A stretch of 64,000 nucleotides of DNA from NCBI RefSeq assembly GCF_000716675.1, contig NZ_JNXT01000038.1, positions 218,022 through 282,021 on the forward strand. The letters are read 5' to 3'. Below, one piece after another: positions 16,230 through 23,118 of this stretch. A program made the translations under genes and the position numbers. The DNA comes from Streptomyces alboflavus. Its GTDB lineage: Bacteria > Actinomycetota > Actinomycetes > Streptomycetales > Streptomycetaceae. Position 1 is the first letter of the stretch. The number at the start of each line of letters is the position of its first letter. The notes under the pieces were generated by a model, which did no database searches, was not told where the DNA came from, and worked only from the letters and a program-made list of their open reading frames with translations.

Positions 16230-17380
16230 GACGAGTACGCGCTGTTCTCGTGGACGTACTCGGCGGTGAGGTCGTTGGCCCACAGCGTGGCGGACTGGGC
16301 GCCCGCCGCCAGGTCCGCGGTGATGACGACCTCGCGGCCGGACATGTCGACCGCCGTGCGGTCGGCGCCGATCGAGCCGTCCTTGCAGACCCAGACACCG
16401 TTGATGGCGACGTTCAGGCGGTCCGGCTCGAAGGTCGCGGACGTGGTGCCGATCGCGGAGAGCACCCGGCCCCAGTTGGGGTCCTCGCCGTGGATGGCGC
16501 ACTTGAGGAGGTTGTTGCGGGCGATGGAACGCCCGGCCTCCACGGCGTCGTCCTCGGTGGCCGCGTTCACGACGTCGATGCGGATGTCTTTCGACGCGCC
16601 CTCGGCGTCGCCGATGAGCTGACGGGCCAGGTCGTCACAGACCTGCCGGACGGCCTCGGCGAACTCCGCGTACTCCGGAGTCACTCCGGCGGCGCCGGAG
16701 GCCAGCAGGAGGACGGTGTCGTTGGTGGACATGCAGCCGTCGGAGTCGACGCGGTCGAAGGTCAAGCGGGTCGCCGCGCGCAGCGCCTTGTCCAGGACAT
16801 CGCTCTCGAGGTCGGCGTCGGTGGTGAGGACGACGAGCATCGTGGCGAGGCCGGGGGCGAGCATGCCCGCGCCCTTGGCCATGCCGCCGACCGTCCAGCC
16901 CGAGCCCTCGACGACGGCGGTCTTGTGCACGCTGTCCGTCGTCTTGATGGCGACAGCGGCCTCCTCGCCGCCGTCCGCCGAGAGTGCGGCGACCGCGCTC
17001 TCCACACCCGGCAGGAGCTTGCCCATCGGGAGGCGGACGCCGATGAGGCCGGTGGAGGCCACCGCGACCTCGCCCGCGCGGTGCCCCTCCAGGCTCGCCG
17101 CGACCTTCTCGGCGGTCGCCCGGGTGTCCTGGAAGCCCGCCGGGCCCGTGCAGGCGTTGGCGCCGCCGGAGTTGAGGATGACGGCGCTCACCGCGCCCAG
17201 CCTCAGGACCTGCTCACTCCACACCACGGGGGCGGCCTTCACCCGATTCGAGGTGAAGACACCCGCCGCCGAACGACGCGGGCCGTTGTTCACGACCAGG
17301 GCCACATCCGGATTACCACTGCTCTTTATTCCGGCCGCGACGCCTGCGGCCAGAAAGCCTTGTGCTGCCGTGACGCTCAT
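16226..17380 (-). CDS. argJ: Bifunctional ornithine acetyltransferase/N-acetylglutamate synthase
   Basis: 384 residues. The ArgJ family self-cleaves before the nucleophilic Thr in KGAGMLAPGLATML; that Thr is T180. It transfers acetyl from N-acetylornithine to glutamate, releasing free ornithine. The ATG at 17380 has TAGGAG upstream. Normally argC precedes argJ; here a 618-bp divergent promoter region and mbtH lie upstream, so the reductase step must be supplied from elsewhere. The location next to ornithine N-hydroxylase and piperazate synthase genes suggests its job here is ornithine supply for secondary metabolism. Confidence 0.94.
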   Translation of the reverse strand: MSVTAAQGFLAAGVAAGIKSSGNPDVALVVNNGPRRSAAGVFTSNRVKAAPVVWSEQVLRLGAVSAVILNSGGANACTGPAGFQDTRATAEKVAASLEGHRAGEVAVASTGLIGVRLPMGKLLPGVESAVAALSADGGEEAAVAIKTTDSVHKTAVVEGSGWTVGGMAKGAGMLAPGLATMLVVLTTDADLESDVLDKALRAATRLTFDRVDSDGCMSTNDTVLLLASGAAGVTPEYAEFAEAVRQVCDDLARQLIGDAEGASKDIRIDVVNAATEDDAVEAGRSIARNNLLKCAIHGEDPNWGRVLSAIGTTSATFEPDRLNVAINGVWVCKDGSIGADRTAVDMSGREVVITADLAAGAQSATLWANDLTAEYVHENSAYSS

Positions 17381-17536
17381 GGCGCAATTACTCCTATAGT
17401 GGAAGTTCCCAGTTTCCCGGGAAGGCCGAGGGGGACCACCGACAATGACATGATTCGCGCCGCCCCGTTCCTCGCTTCTGGCGACTGGGTGCCGTGAATC
17501 CACAACTCCCCTGGCGCCCTTTTCCATTGAACGCCC

Positions 17537-17567
17537 CACATCGCTGATCCAGCAGTTCAGCGATGTG
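17537..17567. repeat. 11-bp inverted repeat in the argJ leader region
   Basis: CACATCGCTGA (17537-17547) and TCAGCGATGTG (17557-17567) are perfectly complementary with a nine-base spacer. It is about 160-190 bases upstream of argJ: a regulator site or leader hairpin. Confidence 0.7.
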
Positions 17568-17642
17568 TCGCCGCAACTGCCGGGCACGGCCGCCCGACAG
17601 TCCGCAACAAACTACAGGCAGATCAGGCTTTCAGCACCGGGC

Positions 17643-17661
17643 TGTCCTGTCCACGGGACAG
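17643..17661. promoter_or_regulatory. Operator-like dyad, copy 1
   Basis: TGTCCTGTCCACGGGACAG. It matches 16 of 19 positions of the dyad at 19975-19993 in the other divergent promoter of the same cassette. Both are partial palindromes with TGTCC and GGACA arms. Confidence 0.6.
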
Positions 17662-17998
17662 CGGGTCACCGGCACCGACCGTGCCGGGAACCATAGGTAT
17701 GTCCCGTTCGGACCGCCGGATAACCAACAGAGTAGGTACGGGAGCGCACTTCACGGTCGTGCCCGGCCTGTGGAAGGCTCGGCATTTGTCACGGAACTCT
17801 GGTCCGGCCGCATGAATACTTCCCGGGACCGCCGCAGTACCCCCCGATCCATACCGACAATTCGTCGGCGAGCAGCCGGGTCTGGACGCTGGGCCTGCCC
17901 GCGGCGACAATGACGAGGCTGGTGGACTTTGTCCGTCGGCACCTGAAACGAACGGCTTCCGCCTGGAAGCATCGTGTACGGCTTGAAATGGAGTGGAC

Positions 17999-18223
17999 AT
18001 GAGCAGCAACCCGTTCGACGACGCGGATGGCCAGTTCTACGTCTTGGTGAACGACGAAGAGCAGCACTCCCTGTGGCCGTCGTTCACCGAGGTCCCCGCC
18101 GGCTGGCGGGTGGTCTTCGGCGAGGCCGGCCGCCAGGAGTGCCTGGACTATGTGGAGCAGAACTGGACCGACCTGCGGCCCAAGAGCCTGCGTGACGCGA
18201 TGGCCGCCGACCAGGCCGCATAA
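17999..18223 (+). CDS. MbtH-like NRPS adenylation-domain chaperone
   Basis: 74 residues with the MbtH signature: [45 protein letters not shown]. MbtH proteins bind and activate NRPS adenylation domains. None of the neighbours is an NRPS (the nearest, at 36-40 kb, is Pls-type), so its client is probably outside the window or acts in trans. The ATG at 17999 is preferred over the GTG at 17993 because GGAG is five bases upstream of the ATG. Confidence 0.93.
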   Translation: MSSNPFDDADGQFYVLVNDEEQHSLWPSFTEVPAGWRVVFGEAGRQECLDYVEQNWTDLRPKSLRDAMAADQAA

Positions 18224-18269
18224 GGCCCCTGCGGCGGGCGCGCTCCTGAGCGACGCCGAGAAGCCGTGC

Positions 18270-18311
18270 AAGGGCGGGCCCCGGTGCTGGGAAGCACCGG
18301 GGCCCGCCCTT
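18270..18311. terminator. Bidirectional terminator mbtH/ktzI
   Basis: A perfect 19-bp stem: 18270-18288 (AAGGGCGGGCCCCGGTGCT) pairs with 18293-18311, with a four-base loop. It lies between convergent genes. Confidence 0.85.
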
Positions 18312-18348
18312 CACGCGCGCACGGGCCCCGTCGGGCGCGCGCACGCGA

Positions 18349-18380
18349 ACGGCCCGCCGGTGGGGGCCGACGGGCCGTCC
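18349..18380. terminator. Second hairpin downstream of the N-hydroxylase
   Basis: ACGGCCCG and CGGGCCGT arms, 15 bp past the stop of the minus-strand N-monooxygenase. Confidence 0.5.
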
Positions 18381-18394
18381 GGAACAGGGGTGGC

Positions 18395-19705
18395 TCAGAC
18401 CTTCTCGCCGACACCGCGTCGCTCGACGATCGAGTCGGCGATCTCACCGCTGCGTACGGCGATGTTCGACAGCAGGGACGACGTCAGACCGTGCGTGTGC
18501 TCGGTGCCGCCCTGGAGGTAGATGCCACAGGACAGGTCGCCGGTGGTGACGACGCGGTAGTCGCGCTCCACCCGGTGGCGCCCCTCCTCGTCGCGCAGGC
18601 AGAAGCCGTCGAGGTCGCCGAGCAGGGAGGTGGCGTCCATCGTGGCGTAGCCGGTCGCGAAGACGAGCGCGTCGACGTCCATCTCCTGCTCGGTCTCGCC
18701 GTCCAGGAGCGAGTGCAGGACGACCCGGGTGTCATTGCCGGAGCGCTTCACTTCCTTGACCCGGGTGAGGTTCAGGAAGCGCAGCCGCTGCGCGCCCGCG
18801 ACCTCCTCCTCGTAAGAGCGGCGGAACAGCTCGCGGATCACGTCGTCGTCGACGACGGAGTAGTTGGTGTTCTTGTGGTACCGCCAGAACGCGTCCCGCG
18901 TCTTCTCGGTGCCGAAGTAGTAGTGGTCCACGGCGGTCGGGTCGAAGACCTGGTTGGCGAAAGGCGTGTCGTCCGCGACGGAGTAGCCGTAGCTGGGCAG
19001 GATCGCCGAGACCTGCGCCTGCGGGAGCATGTCGTGCAGGTACTTGGTGATCTCGGCGGCGCTCTGGCCGGCGCCGACGACCGCGACGCTCTTCAGCTCC
19101 TCGGGCTTCATCTGTCCGTACTTCGCCAGGAACTCCGAGCTGTGCCACACCCGCTCGTCGCGCTCCATGCCGTCGGGCATGCGCGGCACCAGGCCGGTGG
19201 AGACGGTGATGTTGCGGGCCTTCACCACGCGCGTGGTGCCGGCGACGGTGTCACGGACGACGACCTCGAGGATCTGCTCGTCCGCGGCGGACTCCGCCGC
19301 CAGACGGACCTCGGTGACCTCGGAGTTGTACGAGACGCGGTCGCGGAAGCCCGCCTCCGCCCACTCCAGGTACTGGTGGAACTCCTGACGGGTCGGGAAG
19401 AAGTCCTGGTTGTTCACGAACTGGACCAGGCGGTTCGAGTCGTGCAGGTAGGACACGAAGCTGTAGCGCGACAGCGGATTGCGGAAGGTCGCGAGGTCCT
19501 TCAGGAACGAAATCTGCATCGTCGCCTGCGGGAGCAGCATGTTGCGGTGCCACCCGAAAGCGGCCTGCCGCTCGAAGAACGCAGCTGTGATCGGCTGCTC
19601 CGAGGAATTTGACTCGTGTTCCTCCAGGGCGATGGCGAGGGACAGGTTGGACGGGCCGAACCCGATCCCAACGATGTCATATATCTCGTTTTCACGCGTA
19701 CCCAT
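18395..19705 (-). CDS. ktzI: L-ornithine N5-monooxygenase (KtzI/SidA family)
   Basis: 436 residues. FAD-binding GIGFGPSN at 13-20, substrate-side MQISFLKDLATFRNP at 63-77, F-PTR-EF-QYLEW at 103-115, NADPH-binding GAGQSAAE at 211-218, and ATGY near 374. This is the class B flavin monooxygenase family that hydroxylates the side-chain N of ornithine or lysine for hydroxamate siderophores or for piperazate. Divergence from a KtzT-type gene and neighbouring argJBD favour ornithine and the piperazate route. No siderophore NRPS, transporter or iron box is seen nearby. The ATG at 19705 has a weak AGGGAG-like region (GGGAGAA) upstream. Confidence 0.88.
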   Translation of the reverse strand: MGTRENEIYDIVGIGFGPSNLSLAIALEEHESNSSEQPITAAFFERQAAFGWHRNMLLPQATMQISFLKDLATFRNPLSRYSFVSYLHDSNRLVQFVNNQDFFPTRQEFHQYLEWAEAGFRDRVSYNSEVTEVRLAAESAADEQILEVVVRDTVAGTTRVVKARNITVSTGLVPRMPDGMERDERVWHSSEFLAKYGQMKPEELKSVAVVGAGQSAAEITKYLHDMLPQAQVSAILPSYGYSVADDTPFANQVFDPTAVDHYYFGTEKTRDAFWRYHKNTNYSVVDDDVIRELFRRSYEEEVAGAQRLRFLNLTRVKEVKRSGNDTRVVLHSLLDGETEQEMDVDALVFATGYATMDATSLLGDLDGFCLRDEEGRHRVERDYRVVTTGDLSCGIYLQGGTEHTHGLTSSLLSNIAVRSGEIADSIVERRGVGEKV

Positions 19706-19785
19706 AGATATTCTCCCGCTGATGTAGCTTCGACAGGGACTTCCGCAGCTGTGACGACGGCATTGCGGTTATCCGAGAAGACCTT

Positions 19786-19815
19786 GGTCGGAAAGGCTGC
19801 GGTCGGAAATGCTGC
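19786..19815 (+). repeat. 15-bp tandem direct repeat
   Basis: GGTCGGAAAGGCTGC (19786-19800) is followed directly by GGTCGGAAATGCTGC (19801-19815), one mismatch. It is 80-110 bases upstream of the N-hydroxylase start: a candidate activator site. Confidence 0.6.
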
Positions 19816-19974
19816 CAACTCTCGTCTGACGTGCGGCTGATGGTCTCGAACATCTCGACCGGTGGTCCGGGAGACACGCATTGAGTATTGCGCTGGAGAA
19901 CACCGCCACGCCAACTTAGAGGTGCCGGACTGACCTTTCAAGAGGCCCCGGCCGCACCGTCTGCCGGGCAACGT

Positions 19975-19993
19975 TGTCCTGCCGACAGGACAG
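19975..19993. promoter_or_regulatory. Operator-like dyad, copy 2
   Basis: TGTCCTGCCGACAGGACAG; TGTCCTG and CAGGACA form an inverted repeat. It shares 16 of 19 positions with the dyad at 17643-17661. Confidence 0.62.
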
Positions 19994-20098
19994 CCAAGTC
20001 GGCTCGTCCGCAATTTTGGTAGCGCCTCTCAAAACGCTGGTAGCGTCGGCGACTTGACACCGCACCGTGAGTGAGACTAGCGAAAGGGTGAACTCCGG

Positions 20099-20743
20099 AT
20101 GTTCGTTCCCAGTCAGTACCGCCAGCCGGACAGTTCGTGGATGCTGGATCTGATCCGCGGCAATCCGCTGGCGCTCTTCGTGAGCAACGGCAGTCCCGAA
20201 GCGGGACCGTTCGCCACGCATCTTCCGGTGATTCAGGATCCGGAGTGGACCGGCGAATGGTCGGACGACCTCTCGGGCGGCCGACTGCTCGGACATATGA
20301 ACCGGGCGAACCCGCACTGGAAGGCGCTCGAGTCGGGCAGCGTGAATCTCCTGACGTTCACGGGACCGCACGGCTATGTGTCACCGACGGTCTATCAGGT
20401 GACGCCGGCCGCGCCGACGTGGAACTTCACCTCGGTGCATGTCCACGGTGTCGTCGAGAAGATCGAGGGCATCGAGAACACCCTGGAGGTGGTGAAGTCC
20501 ACCGTGCGCACCTACGAGGGCGCCTTCGGCGACGGCTGGGACATGTCGGAATCGCTCGACTACTTCCGTAAGATCGTGCCCGCCGTCGGCGCGTTCCGCA
20601 TCAAGGTCACGGGCGCCGAGGGCATGTTCAAGCTCAGCCAGGAGCAGCCGGACGAGGTCCAGGACCGCGTGCGGGACTCCTTCGGCGGCCGCGAGTGCAC
20701 CCGCCACCAGGCGACGGCCAAGCTCATGAGCAAGCTGCCGTAG
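20099..20743 (+). CDS. ktzT: Piperazate synthase (KtzT-like, haem-dependent N-N bond formation)
   Basis: 214 residues of the PaiB/FMN-binding split-barrel family, usually auto-annotated as a negative transcriptional regulator. The whole pattern MFVPSQY, GHMNRANPHW (65-74), GPHGYVSPTVY, PTWNFTSVHVHG, GWDMSESLDYF, VGAFRIKV and GMFKLSQEQP matches what I know of KtzT. KtzT uses haem to cyclise N5-hydroxyornithine to L-piperazic acid; His66 is the likely axial ligand by position. It is divergent from the N5-hydroxylase, the standard pair in piperazate pathways. The ATG at 20099 has GAAAGGGTG upstream. A PaiB-like regulator is the alternative, but the context argues against it. Confidence 0.87.
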   Translation: MFVPSQYRQPDSSWMLDLIRGNPLALFVSNGSPEAGPFATHLPVIQDPEWTGEWSDDLSGGRLLGHMNRANPHWKALESGSVNLLTFTGPHGYVSPTVYQVTPAAPTWNFTSVHVHGVVEKIEGIENTLEVVKSTVRTYEGAFGDGWDMSESLDYFRKIVPAVGAFRIKVTGAEGMFKLSQEQPDEVQDRVRDSFGGRECTRHQATAKLMSKLP

Positions 20744-20925
20744 CCCTTCCGCGCTCCGGCAGCCCGCCGCGGCCGCTCCACCGGCCAAGGATCTCCGCAC
20801 GGCCGTTCCGCTGCCACGGACCGTTCGACGGGCCCCACGCACCCTTCTCGCTCACGGGACTTCGGGGCCGGCCGTTCCGTCCGCGGCAGCGGCTCGGCTC
20901 ATCCGCACCGACACGTCCCGACACG

Positions 20926-20961
20926 CAGGGCCCGCACTCCCTCTCAGGAGTGCGGGCCCTG
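20926..20961. terminator. Bidirectional terminator ktzT/lmbU-like gene
   Basis: CAGGGCCCGCACTCC (20926-20940) pairs perfectly with 20947-20961, with a six-base loop. It lies between convergent genes. Confidence 0.85.
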
Positions 20962-21041
20962 TGTCGTATATGTGTCCCGTCGAGGTCAACTGCCCTGATC
21001 TCGGCGGTGGTTCACCATGTCAGGCACGGGCGCCCGGTGCC

Positions 21042-21743
21042 TCAGGCGCTGATTCCGGCCTGCTCCCGCTGCTGTGCCGCCTCGTCCTCGACGAGTGCGC
21101 GCTCGGCCGCGTTGTCCAGCGTCGCGAGCACCCACTGCTCGAAGTCGATGCCGGACTGCTCCGCGGCCTTGTGCCACCACTGGAGCCTGCTGCCGGGAAC
21201 GGCGAGCCTCCGCATCGTCTCGGGCGTCTGGGTACCGTCGCGCGCCTCGTCCTCACGGGCGACGCGGATGGCGCTGCGCAGTTGCTTGGTCGTCCACTGC
21301 ATCTGCTCGGCCCGGTCGAGCCACAGCTCCTGCTCGTCGATCGGCAGCGAAGCCAGCTCCGCGTGGTGCTGAAAGCTGAGCGCCGCGCGCCGTCGGCTGA
21401 AGTCGAAGCGCCGTGACACCCATGCGTAGTTGCGCAGGGTCTGGTACTGGAGCCCGGCGGCGCGAATGCCGCGCTGGTAGCGGTCGGTGTAGTGGTCCTT
21501 GCCGTATACGAGCCAGTCCCCGAGCCACCAGGAAGAAGAGTTGACGATTCCGGAGAGCTGGCGGCCTGCCCGCTCCCAGTCCTCGAAGGTGAGACCGGCC
21601 GGCATCTGCAGGCCCACCTTCGTCGTCAGCACCTGGCCACGACGCTCGTCCACTGCTGTTCTTCGCTGCCGCGGCACCGCGCTCGCGTTTCGGCGGAAGA
21701 GCACAACCTTCGAGTCCTCGAGGTCGCTGACCTGGTTCGTCAT
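21042..21743 (-). CDS. LmbU/NovE/HmtD family transcriptional regulator
   Basis: 233 residues. The blocks LQMPAGLTFEDWERAGRQL, SSSWWLGDWLVYGKD, YQTLRNYAWVSRRFDFSRRR, LSFQHHAELASLP and WLDRAEQMQWTTKQLRSAI are those of the LmbU family, cluster-situated activators found in lincomycin, novobiocin and himastatin clusters; himastatin also contains piperazate. LmbU binds palindromic DNA with an atypical DNA-binding region, so the shared dyads upstream of argJ/mbtH and ktzI/ktzT are plausible targets. Of two adjacent ATGs I take the second (21743), four bases after GGAGG. Confidence 0.85.
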   Translation of the reverse strand: MTNQVSDLEDSKVVLFRRNASAVPRQRRTAVDERRGQVLTTKVGLQMPAGLTFEDWERAGRQLSGIVNSSSWWLGDWLVYGKDHYTDRYQRGIRAAGLQYQTLRNYAWVSRRFDFSRRRAALSFQHHAELASLPIDEQELWLDRAEQMQWTTKQLRSAIRVAREDEARDGTQTPETMRRLAVPGSRLQWWHKAAEQSGIDFEQWVLATLDNAAERALVEDEAAQQREQAGISA

Positions 21744-22126
21744 CATGCCTCCATGTGAAAGAACATCGAACGAACGCGGACACAACGGTCCGCGTTCGAA
21801 CTGGAAATGCCGTGCGGGTATGGCAGCCGTGTCCTGACCCGGAACCGGGTCGGAAGCCTTCGCGCATCGCGAGGCACAGGCTGGCCAATCAATCACAGCC
21901 GATCGGCCGGATGAGGGCTCTCCCCAAGCCGCTCGCCGAATCGGGTCGTCAGAGTTCCGTCAACTCATCGCTGGATCCGTCGGCGCGGCACGTGCGTGTA
22001 CGCCGACGGGCCGCCCTCACCGCTCGAGGGGGCCGCCGGCACTGAGCACAGGCAGGTCCGGCCGTTCGGCGCATCCTTGAGGACTGCGCAGAAGGCATTC
22101 AGTCGGCATGTGTGTGGATTCGTACA

Positions 22127-22160
22127 TCAACTACTCGCCCCGTTCAACTACTCGCCCCGT
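22127..22160 (+). repeat. 17-bp tandem repeat, two units
   Basis: TCAACTACTCGCCCCGT occurs twice in succession, 22127-22143 and 22144-22160, without mismatch. Confidence 0.85.
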
Positions 22161-22350
22161 TCGCCTCGACCACGACCTCCGCGTCCTCGGGACGGCCGAC
22201 GTGTCCTCCATCGGTACCGATGACCCGGTTTCGCAGCGGTCTCTTCCAAAGGCCTACCCGAGTAGAACCCGACACCTGTTGGAGATTCAAGGAAGAGGCA
22301 GTCGCTCGTCGCGACTTTTCGAAGTTCGAACAAGATAGCCCAGCGCCGCT

Positions 22351-22410
22351 ATGCCTGTCCTGGCGTGGTGCACCTCCCTTATGCCTGTCCTGGCGTGGTG
22401 CATCTCCCTC
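22351..22410 (+). repeat. 30-bp tandem repeat, two units
   Basis: Units 22351-22380 and 22381-22410, beginning ATGCCTGTCCTGGCGTGGTG, differ at two positions. No gene covers them convincingly. Confidence 0.85.
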
Positions 22411-23118
22411 AGGACTCGGACAGCGGGGGCTTTACCGATCAACTTCCGCCATGGACAGCATGAATCGAGCCAACTGCAACGCGGAGTGAAACGGTTGCAG
22501 ACGAGAAGGGGGACATACAGAAGACGGGGGCCTTCGCTGAGTTGGCGAGCCGGATTCGGGGCAAACGGTGATGGTCCGTCACCATTGGCGCCTATTAGGG
22601 GAATCCCAGGGCTGCTAGCACACTCTAGCATTTTCCATACAGACTCTTCACACAAGTATCGGCCACGCTCCCGCGGATGTGGCCGAAGAGCGCCTCGCCC
22701 GGCACGTCGGTCTGCGGCTATGCGGAGTCAGACCCACCGGGACGAGCATGGAGGTGCGCGCGGAGAGTCGCGGTGCGAGCGGAGGAGAGAGCCGGGCCCG
22801 ACGGGCACCCCCCGGGGGCGCTCTGGGGGCCACGGCGGAACACCCCTCGGAATGGTGTACTCCAGGACACGAATGCCCGGAAGTTGGAATTCCAGATCCC
22901 CTCCGCAGAAGCGGCCCAGCAGTTGGTGCCGAACTGGAACCCGAAACGGAGAGGTGGATTCCACTGCTTGCGCCCTCGCTGATGTGGTGCGCGAACCCGA
23001 TTTGCTGCCGTGGTTGCCACATCAGTCACACCCGCAGCAAGATGGTGCGACGCGCTCTCGGATCCTAGACTCGACGCTCCGCAGCTGCCGCTCAGGGACG
23101 TCCGGGAGGGATCGCAGC

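Larger units (their letters stand above)
17381..17998. promoter_or_regulatory. Divergent argJBD/mbtH control region
   Basis: 618 bp without a supportable gene. It holds an 11-bp dyad at 17537-17567 and a 19-bp operator-like dyad at 17643-17661. I see no canonical ARG box and no iron box. mbtH has GGAG at 17990-17993, five bases before its ATG. Confidence 0.6.
19706..20098. promoter_or_regulatory. Divergent ktzI/ktzT control region
   Basis: 393 bp without a gene. Contents: a 15-bp tandem repeat at 19786-19815, the shared dyad at 19975-19993, and two TGGTAGCG repeats about 24 bp apart near 20015-20046. No iron box of the TTAGGTTAGGCT type is seen. Confidence 0.55.
21744..23118. other. Gene-poor region with short tandem repeats
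   Basis: About 1.4 kb with weaker GC bias than its neighbours and no reading frame that looks like a gene on either strand. It contains two tandem repeats (22127-22160, 22351-22410), a CATCGGTACCGATG palindrome at 22209-22222 and a CTGCAAC/GTTGCAG inverted repeat near 22474-22500. It could be decayed insertion-sequence or cluster-boundary DNA. Confidence 0.5.

Noticed and set aside
13818..16622. Very long plus-strand frame antisense to argD, argB and argJ
   Set aside because: The minus-strand proteins are unmistakable arginine-pathway enzymes. The antisense frame is a by-product of high GC at third codon positions and has repetitive Val/Asp/Gly/Arg composition.
17381..17998. ARG box upstream of argJ
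   Set aside because: I found no AT-rich ARG-type palindrome. The dyads present are GC-rich and of a different type.
19706..20098. Iron box for a hydroxamate siderophore locus
   Set aside because: No DmdR/IdeR-like TTAGGTTAGGCTAACCTAA-type sequence is present, and no siderophore NRPS or uptake genes are nearby.
20099..20743. PaiB-type negative transcriptional regulator
   Set aside because: That is the generic family label. The detailed blocks and the divergent N-hydroxylase neighbour fit KtzT-type piperazate synthase better.
22351..22410. CRISPR-like repeat
   Set aside because: There are only two directly abutting units without spacers, and no cas genes.
22351..23118. N-terminal extension of the IS701-like frame
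   Set aside because: The frame is open back to 22351, but the first 250 residues are unlike any transposase and run through tandem repeats. The ATG at 23119 has a good ribosome binding site and matches the family start.
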